From the NCBI RefSeq assembly GCF_000165425.1, contig NW_001799522.1, positions 248,001 to 312,000 on the forward strand: a DNA stretch of 64,000 nucleotides. The letters are read 5' to 3'. Shown here piece after piece: positions 56,797 to 64,000 of the stretch. Each line of letters begins with the position of its first letter. The stretch's first letter is position 1. The notes below the pieces were generated by a model. It did no database searches, had not been told where the DNA came from, and worked only from the letters and a program-made list of their open reading frames with translations. Made by a program: the position numbers and the translations under genes. This DNA is from Paramecium tetraurelia (Eukaryota; Ciliophora; Oligohymenophorea; Peniculida; Parameciidae).

Positions 56797-57601
56797 TCAA
56801 AAATAATAGGTTGTCAAAAATTTATTCTTCTTTTTTTAATTGATTTTGGATGATTGAATTTGAGTATTAAGAAATTTGATTAGATAAAGATAAATTGTTT
56901 TTTTTTATTTGAGTCTAGAAAAATAGTTTTTTTGTAAAATGAAGAAGGAACTATAATTACATCCTTATTATTGAGCTTATTTTTTCCAACGTTCTATATG
57001 GAACATAATTAATTAGAAGAATTTTGATTCTGAGCAAAATAATTAGTAATATAATATAAGAGAATAGACTATCTTAACCCAGTCAAGCACTATTTATGAT
57101 ACAATAATATTAAATTTATTATCTATGAGTAATATCAATTTTATAGTTTTCTTTGAAACATTTACACTTAAACCTAAACAATCAGTATTGTAATCTTAAG
57201 TCTCAAATAAATAGTTAATTTCATTCATAATATTAGATCTACAATGTTCTAAATTTAAAATAGTTTCGCAAAATTATGAGACTGCTATCATTCAATAATT
57301 CTAATCCTAGCTTATAATTAAGAATTTTTGTCAACATTTCAAAAAATGTAGCTATTTCTTTATTATTCTAAATTAGTTTGGCAGTTCCTAATTGTTCGTA
57401 ATACTCATTAGAAATCATTAGAAACTATTTATTAAAAGTTATAAGGTAATAACAATCTTAATTTATAGTTTTAAGAAGGAATTATTATTGTTATTGAATT
57501 TCAAAAAAATAGAATATATAGAAATTACTTGATTGTAATTTGAATGATTGATTTGGGTCTAGACTTATTTAAGATTTGTTATTAAGTTAATCTTTTAGCA
57601 T
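56797..57601 (-). CDS. Possible unknown protein in AT-rich DNA
   Basis: ATG 57601 opens a frame of about 108 codons, including MISNEYYEQLGTAKLIQNNK and EIATFFEMLTKILNYKLGLE. A 34-nt GTCTC...TTTAG segment would join it to a second open frame that reads NIMNEINYLFETQDYN and runs to TGA 56797-56799. The second half is hydrophobic and lysine-rich. Open frames of this length are only moderately unusual in DNA this AT-rich with one stop codon, and the donor is not canonical, so the gene is uncertain. Confidence 0.35.
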
Positions 57602-57733
57602 CTGTGATTTGTAATACCGGTTTATTATGATAGAATAGCTTAGGGGATAATTTTGCTAATAAACAGAAAATATATATGAATGAGAATTGCTTTGATATAT
57701 ATATTAATTAATCTACGTGTTATTATTTAAGAA

Positions 57734-60198
57734 ATGATAATAATTCTAGGTCTGTTGATTTTATGTGTGTCAGGATAGAAAGAAGTGAAGGTTTCATTTA
57801 ATGAACTTGAATCTCCAGTGTCTAACATTTATTGGTGTGGATCATCTGTTGTATTTACAAAAGACGATGAAACAATTGAATAAACACATTAGGAGAGCAG
57901 AAAAGTGTTGTTCATTCTTACAGACAAAGGGAGAATATGGAGATCAGCAGATTACGGTACAACTTGGTTGGATGAAACAAAGAGTTGGGAAAAGATGGAA
58001 CCAGAAAATAAATAATTACAATTCGAAAGTATTCATATTTCACCAGCTGATTCAAGGGTTATATTCTTTTTTGGTTCAAATGGTATTAGTTATAAATCTA
58101 AGAATTGTGGTCGAACTTATACAAGGTTCACACATTCAGAAGATCTTTATGATTTTAAATTGAATAAGATGGATGCTTAATGGATTATGGCTTTTAAAGA
58201 CAAACCCTGTGGCAAAAATGATGTTAATTGTAAAGACTTTTATAAGAAATCAATTTATGTGACTGAAGATGGAGGTGAAACTTGGAAATCAGCCTTAAAC
58301 TATGTTAGGGATGCTGCATGGGATAAACTCTTATAATATCAATTAATCCCTGATCAAAGGATAATAGTGTGTCACATGAAAGAAGGCAAATCTGTTATTT
58401 CCTACTCAGATGACTATTTTGCAACTGTATAAACAATGTAAGAAAATGCTTTGGGATTCTTCTAAACATCCCATTACATATTCGTACTTATTACAGGCGA
58501 AGATGGAGAAACTGGATATGAATTGTTGATTGCTCCTGCTTATTTAGATAAATTCTCGCCATAACCAGTATAATTGCCAATCCCTTTGAATTAGCATACA
58601 TTTACTATCCTAGACACTTCAGAAGGACAGATATTTTTGTCTGTTTCTCATAAAGAAGAAAATCAAAGATTAACTAATGTATACGTAAGTGATTTTAGAG
58701 GATTTAAATTCACTCTATCTTTGTTACATAATGTGAGATCTCTTGATACTGGAAATTGTGATTTTGAGAGAATGTTAGGTATGGAAGGAGTTTATGTTTC
58801 TAACGTATTTGATCATCAAGAAGTAGAGAAATCAAAATCTAGAAGTTCCATCACTCCTGCCACCTTAGAATTATATAAAAAAACTGTACAAAATAAATTC
58901 ATTCATATTTTTAGTTCATCTCCTATGATAGAGGCGGTTAATGGCATCCATTAAAAGCTCCAGAAGTTGATTCAAAAGGAGATGAAATCTAGTGTTCTGG
59001 AGATTGCTCTTTACATCTAAAAGGAAGGACAGAAGCCAATCAAAATCCACTCTATTCTAGTTAAAATGCCCCTGGACTTAGTATTGGTGTTGGAAATACA
59101 GGTCTATATTTGACTTAGAAAGATCACGAAGTCAACACCTATCTGACCAGAGATGGAGGCCATGAATGGTTTGAAATCAGAAAAGGTTCTCATATGTATG
59201 AGATTGGAGATAGAGGTGGTCTCATTGTTATGGGACAAGACGATAAACCCATTAATCAAATCATTTATTCATGGGATTAAGGATTTTCATGGGAAGAAGT
59301 CAAAATTGGTCAAAAGGAATTTGAGATTCAGAATATAGTCACCGAACCTTCCAATATGGAATAGAAGTTCATTGTATATGGATAAAGCAGATCATAAGAA
59401 AATCAATTAAAAGGATATGTTGTAGCATTGAATTTCTAAACACTTCATTAACGAGTTTGCTCTGGTGCTTGGGATCCAACAATGCCTGAATCAGATTACG
59501 AATTTTGGATTCCTAAAAACTTTGAATCTGGTAAATGCTTATTTGGTAGAAAAATCAAGTACATCAGAAGAAAAAGAGAGGCTAAGTGTTTCAATCAAGA
59601 GGAAATTGATAAAAAGTTCTTCATCGAAACTTGTCCTTGCATAGAGGATGATTGGGAATGCGATTTTGGATTCTATAGGAAAATAGAAGGAGGACCCTGT
59701 GTGCCAATTGCAGATAAATTTGAAGAAGATGATACTCCAGATTTATTAAAACCTCCTGCTAATTGCAAACAGACTTACATGAAAACATAAGGCTACAGAA
59801 AGGTTTCTGGAGATTATTGTTAAGGTGGTATTGATCTATCCCCTGTTGAAACACCTTGTCCAAACATCTAAGCAAACAGTACTTCATTGAATAATACTGA
59901 AATTCCAATTAATGATATCAAATAACCTACAATTAGCAAACCATAAATCCATAACTCCTCAACCTAACTTAATTCTTCAAAATAAAATTCATATTTATGG
60001 TATGTTGTAGCCTTTTTAGGTGCTGTCATATTAATTTTGTTCTTTAAGGATAAAGTCATTAAGTAATTTTTTATTATAAATTTTAGTCTATTTAGCCCTA
60101 AAGCACCAAAGAAACCCTAATCCTATATGGGAAAGGGTAATTACGAACAACTGAAATTATTTAGTGGAAATGATGATGATGACGAAGCTGGCCTTTGA
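57734..60198 (+). CDS. Sortilin/VPS10-domain receptor
   Basis: 803 aa after a 29-nt intron ending just before the FISYDRGG block (near 58892-58920) and a 24-nt intron near 60063. The start MIIILGLLILCVSGQKEVKV is a signal peptide. The lumenal domain repeats the Asp-box pattern of a ten-bladed VPS10 propeller: SADYGTTWLDE, SKNCGRTY, TEDGGETWKS, SYDRGGQWHPL, TRDGGHEWFEI, GDRGGLIVM and SWDQGFSWEEV. A Cys-rich 10CC module follows (CSGAWDPTMP, CLFGRKIKYIRRKREAKC, CPCIEDDWECDFGFYR). One transmembrane span (YVVAFLGAVILILFF) and a short acidic tail ending GNDDDDEAGL close the protein. Such receptors sort cargo to lysosome-related organelles; in Tetrahymena, sortilins are needed for mucocysts, so a trichocyst role is a fair inference. 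Confidence 0.9.
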
Positions 60199-60244
60199 TT
60201 TTGTATTTTATATTCATTTGATTTGAAAATTTTAATAAAAAAAT

Positions 60245-61780
60245 ATGATGCTTTCATTCGTTTACAAGGTAGAAGATCTTAATTAGTGTCAGTTGAAACA
60301 AGTATTTTAAATAATTTGATTTATAAAAAGGTTGAGACTTTGATTGAGAATCTTGAAACTATTAAAAGCGAGAACTATATTTTCTTTCCATAAAGCTTAA
60401 TAATTCAAAAACAGCAGAATCAATATGAATTTACATTTACCGAAGAAAATTTATCCGCTCTTACTTAAGTTGGAAAGGATACACTCTAAATATAGGATTA
60501 GCCAATTTATCTTTCAAAGCACCTTTTAAAGTTATTTAATAGACTTTCACAATTAAAGTAAAAAAAAAATATTATTAAGAATTTATATACCAACTTTAAG
60601 CTAAGAGAGTTTTATGCCGCTTTATGAGGCTTTGGAAACGAGTCTAAAAGCTAACCAAAACAGATATATATATATATAGAGATGTCTGCTGTATAATTTT
60701 GGTTTAGACAAATTGGATTAAAATTCATCAGGAATTGCAAATAATCATTGCCTACCCCCAGAATTGATCTATTAAATCAAAAAAGAAAGCAAAACTATAA
60801 AATTTGATGAAAAAATGGCCATCTTTAATCTAGGATGCATACTATTTGAGATGTTCACAAAATAAAAAATGTATGAAAGAACAAATAGTTTTGAAGAATA
60901 AGGTAAATATAACTTAACAAAATACATCTTTAAACCAGGATATAAATATTTAAACTTTTTATTTGGATAACTGGTCTAAAAATGCACTCTGGAAGAAGAA
61001 ACTGAATCGAATAAGAGGTTCACTATTAAAGAAGCTTTGTCCTAAATTCTGTATATTCAATAATGCGAATAATATATTAAAAGTGCTGAGAAGGAGTAGC
61101 AAATCATAAAAATTGATGACTTTTTTTCTCAAACATCTAGTTTACATAATAGATTAGTTGAAGGATTACAAATTAAAGGAAATCATCAACTCACCGGCAG
61201 AATATATATTTTATAAAATTTGATGAGAATGAAGTTTGTTTTCTTACTCTTCTAGAAGGAAGAGCTTGAATGTTTTAGAGATTTTCTTATAATGAAACTC
61301 ATAGTATAAGAACTCTAAGGAATCAAAGAACTTGAAAAACATTCAGAAAATCAATCTCACATCCTAAATTTCAAGGATTCTGTAGATGAAATTACAGAAT
61401 TTTACACTCTTTATTCCTCTAAATATGAGAAACTTCTATTTTAGTTAATATTAGGAATTGAAAAAAAAGTGTACCTTGAAAAGTAAAGAAAGCATTTTAA
61501 ATAATAATTTCGGTCGAGTAAGGTATAAGATTTTTAGAAAAATTTTCATGCTGATTTATTTTAAGAAAAGACTCCAAGTTAATAATTACTTAAATTATGC
61601 TTATAAAATCTCAATACTATATTCCTGAAGGATCAATTGCTATTGAATTTCAGACCAATATCTAAGTAATTGATGGATGGTAATCCTTATGAAATTTACG
61701 ATACGTTACTAAAAATATTATTCGGAAATGAAATCTAATAAAACAAAATTTAAGAGCTTATTTAGACAATAAATTTTTGA
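60245..61780 (+). CDS. Kinase-like protein without HRD, pseudokinase
   Basis: 494 aa after introns at 60302-60330 (29 nt) and 60558-60579 (22 nt); TGA 61778-61780. The C-lobe is recognisable: PLYEALETSLKANQNRYIYI stands where the catalytic loop should be with no HRD, then YNFGLDKLDQ in place of DFG, CLPPELIYQI as the APE motif and AIFNLGCILFEMFTKQKMYE as helix F. N-lobe elements are poorly conserved. About 200 helical residues follow (ELECFRDFLIMKLIVQELQG). The DFG aspartate is Asn and the catalytic Asp is missing, so it should be inactive. After the TGA the same frame continues open; see findings. Confidence 0.6.
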
Positions 61781-62783
61781 ATATTTTATGTTTAAATATA
61801 GTATAAATATTATTGCATAAATAATAATGATATCTTATTAATAAAAAGTTCTCATAAGCAGCTATTGCAATTACCAATAAACAGTTTCAGACGGAAGACT
61901 GCTTAGAATAGAACATTTGATATTGACTAGAATTTTAGCCATAAATTATCATTTTCTTAATTTTATACTTCCTTAAAGCTATTTTAAAGTGGGTTAACTC
62001 TTATGTGAAAATTATAAAAAATTCTTTAAAAATTGTTATAATAAAGTCTGAGGATGAGCATTAGAATTGTAGCTTGTTTGAATTAAAATTTCTAATTTAG
62101 AAAACAATATGAAATTAATAATTAAAGAAAGTAATAGTTATAAAACATCCTTATGTTACTGCACCAAAAATTTGATAATCTTAAACTTTCTCAATCTTCA
62201 GAATTTGATTGAATACAGACTTAGAATTTAGCAGAAGTTAATTATTGATTTAGATATCTAAAAAAAAAGTTTAAATAGATTTGTATAAATTTAATAAGAA
62301 TGGATAAATTTAAGAATGAATGTTCATGATTTCAAAGTAGATAAAAGTCAACGATTAAATTATTAATGGAAAGGAGAAATAATATTATTAATCATAATAG
62401 TCATGATATTTATTTAGTGAAAATGTTTAATATTTGATAAATTTATAGTTTTATGATCTTATTTAGTAAATTTGGCTGAAATTTATTGTAATTGGTATAA
62501 AATAAGTGTTGTCCTGAAGATTAGTGAAGTATTTAAATGAAATAATATATAAAGATTTCTTTTATAAAATATAGATCATAGAATGTTTGAATTTTGATAA
62601 TACGCAACATTGTTCAATAATCATAAAATACTGATTAGATTGATGGTATTTATATGACGTAGTTAATGATTCTTATAGGAAATGTACTTTACATCATAAA
62701 ATTAACCGATCGCACTATGATTTATCGTTTTCTGGATAATATAAGAAAGCATCTTAGGGAGTTTGAATTGTAAAAATTACAAA
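61781..62783. other. Gene-poor stretch with coding-like remnants
   Basis: The first 200 bp continue in frame from the previous gene and read SSHKQLLQLPINSFRRKTAQ, then a TGA near 62006. Another frame, about 61990-62110, reads NSLKIVIIKSEDEHQNCSLF. A canonical-looking 25-nt intron (GTTTGAATTA...TTTAG) sits near 62076-62100. These look like an eroded C-terminal extension or a second damaged gene. From 62120 onward nothing is supported. Confidence 0.3.
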
Positions 62784-63182
62784 ATGAAAATTTTAGACGA
62801 AATCAAGAAACAAGTAGAGATGGAAATGTAAAAAATAAAGAAAGTATAGCCTACTCGCATTCATCAACCTCTTAATTCTTAATAAAAAAAAGACCTCCTC
62901 ATTCTAATTAATAAAGGTGTTTAATTAAAAGATGCCGCCAGAGAAATGAAGGTCACGTATCATGAGGCCAAAATCGCTTATAATGAGTATCGTCGTAAGG
63001 CTCTCAGTAGCCAAAGCGAGACTGAATCTGCCATTCCTGACATCCGAACTGCTGGCGTGAGTTTGTTGAGGGTACCACCTCATCATTTCATTGTCTAGAG
63101 TGTAGTTGAGAATACTATTACATCTGTTCGTAAATTGTACAATGTAATAGTTTAAAATCCAATACTCAACTCAAATATATGA
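62784..63182 (+). CDS. Small helix-turn-helix-like family protein, copy 3
   Basis: An uninterrupted 132-codon frame, ATG 62784 to TGA 63180-63182. The core KKDLLILINKGVQLKDAARE, then MKVTYHEAKIAYNEYRRKAL aligns with QKQSLLQLVFDYGMKIREAS, then QKLNLKYAAAKTFVLQFRKK of the gene at 16342: same helix lengths, same Ala-Lys and basic end. N- and C-terminal tails differ. Unlike the divergent first copy it looks fully intact. DNA binding is inferred only from the helix pattern. It converges on the Sec61 gene with a 79-bp gap. Confidence 0.6.
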
Positions 63183-63261
63183 TGATATTTAATTTGTTAT
63201 TTCTTCTTTTAGCACATTCTGCGTCATAAATGTTATGTACTTAAAAAAATATTTAATAATA

Positions 63262-64000
63262 TCAAAACAACTCTAATGTACCCTATTCTTTTTCCTTCTT
63301 TAAGGTTTCAAAATAGCCATAAATGATTGTAACAGACAACAAAATACCAGTTCCTTTGGAAGTTAACTTAAATTCATACCTGAACCGATGGCACCCAAGA
63401 AATCAGCAAGAATGGTCAAAGCACCAATGCACATACCTCCAAAGGAAGCAGCAATTGGGATGTATCTCTTTAACACGTCTTTCATTGATGAATCTCTGTA
63501 TCCAACGATTTACATGTCTTGTTCCTTCAATTATTTGGCAACCTATGAATATATTTAAAAAGCAATACATCTTTTGGTGATGATCCTGAAACATCAATCC
63601 AAGTTTTTGAGAACACAGCACAAGTTCCAAGAATGAATGCAGTATAGAGGATGGTGTGGATTGGATCGAAGATAGCTTCTGAAATTGATCTTGGAGGTGA
63701 CACATAATACACTAATCCTCCAATTGGAACAGTCTATCCATTCTCTAATTCTTGATAATATCCCAATAATCTGATTAAGAAGTTACCCTTGAAGTTTCTG
63801 TAAAGAATTTATGAAAGGAAATAGAGGTTTGATACTAATGCAGTTTATAGGATGATTGGGATGTTGGAGGTATAAAATAATTTGATAGGATATGATGTTA
63901 ATCCTCCTCTGACTTTATTGTTTTTGATTGGGATGTCGACTTTGAATCCTTAGAAGTAGATGACAATCAAAAAGACCAATACTGTTGCTAACAAATTAGT
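63262..64000 (-). CDS. Sec61 alpha translocon subunit, 3' part (truncated by window edge)
   Basis: The C-terminal two fifths or so of Sec61 alpha; the 5' part lies beyond position 64000. Introns are at 63543-63568 and 63354-63379, both 26 nt. The sequence is nearly invariant: [95 protein letters not shown] and [20 protein letters not shown], ending near EKEQGTLELF. It forms the protein-conducting channel of the endoplasmic reticulum. This is one of the safest calls in the window and a good anchor for the genetic code, since several conserved Gln positions are TAA or TAG. Confidence 0.97.

Noticed and set aside
57801-58163. Plus-strand frame MNLNLQCLTFIGVDHLLYLQ
   Set aside because: It is a second frame inside the sortilin gene; the VPS10 Asp-box repeats lie in the other frame.
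63403-63712. Two short minus-strand frames at the right end as separate genes
   Set aside because: They are exons and mis-framed pieces of Sec61 alpha, joined by the 26-nt intron at 63543-63568.
1-64000. Widespread in-frame TAA and TAG as evidence of pseudogenes
   Set aside because: Conserved Gln positions in Sec61, PP2A-A and PPOX fall on these codons, showing reassignment; only TGA ends genes.

Overview
The window is ciliate nuclear DNA, almost certainly a Paramecium macronuclear chromosome. Reading frames become continuous only if TAA and TAG are read as glutamine and TGA is the sole stop. Genes are cut by introns of mostly 21-35 nt that start GT(A) and end (T)AG. The DNA is very AT-rich, genes lie on both strands, and many neighbours are less than 100 bp apart. 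These are the known hallmarks of Paramecium; Tetrahymena introns are longer. A standard-code reading gives only fragments and antisense shadows. No rRNA, tRNA, CRISPR array, telomere or intact transposon was seen.

Layout. 1-6.3 kb: a pseudokinase, two small coiled-coil or Q/N-rich proteins, a PP2A scaffold subunit and an ANTH-domain protein. 6.3-15.1 kb: a double cyclic-nucleotide-binding protein, a large Q-rich Sfi1-like protein, a SAM-FHA-FHA-RING protein, protoporphyrinogen oxidase and a MORN protein. 15.4-17.9 kb: a gene-poor stretch with two copies of a small helix-turn-helix-like family and an unknown ORF; a third copy lies at 62.8 kb. 17.9-25.1 kb: a PP2C phosphatase, a repeat protein with CTFKP motifs, a GTPase fused to an Hsp20 domain, and an E3 ligase with a MYCBP2-type tandem-cysteine end. 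25.1-35.6 kb: an MFS transporter, TRAPPC13, a large PHD/ePHD protein and PUM3/Puf6. 35.8-46.9 kb: a three-repeat MYB protein, a potassium channel with a cyclic-nucleotide domain and zinc knuckle, an EF-hand protein, a TPR protein, a second kinase-like gene and an EF-hand-PIP kinase fusion. 47-64 kb: a doublecortin-like protein, a polyglutamine protein encoded by a TAA microsatellite, a karyopherin-like HEAT protein, an RRM protein, a sortilin/VPS10 receptor, a third pseudokinase and the 3' part of Sec61 alpha.

There is no operon-like logic; neighbours are functionally mixed. Themes that recur are signalling (kinase-like genes, PP2A, PP2C, PIP kinase, cNMP-binding proteins, EF-hands), membrane traffic (ANTH, TRAPPC13, sortilin, Sec61) and ubiquitin/chromatin readers. 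Several architectures (GTPase-Hsp20, RING/IBR-like plus tandem-cysteine E3, SAM-FHA-FHA-RING, EF-hand-PIPK, channel plus zinc knuckle) are the most interesting content. All calls rest on hand translation; no similarity search or expression data were available.
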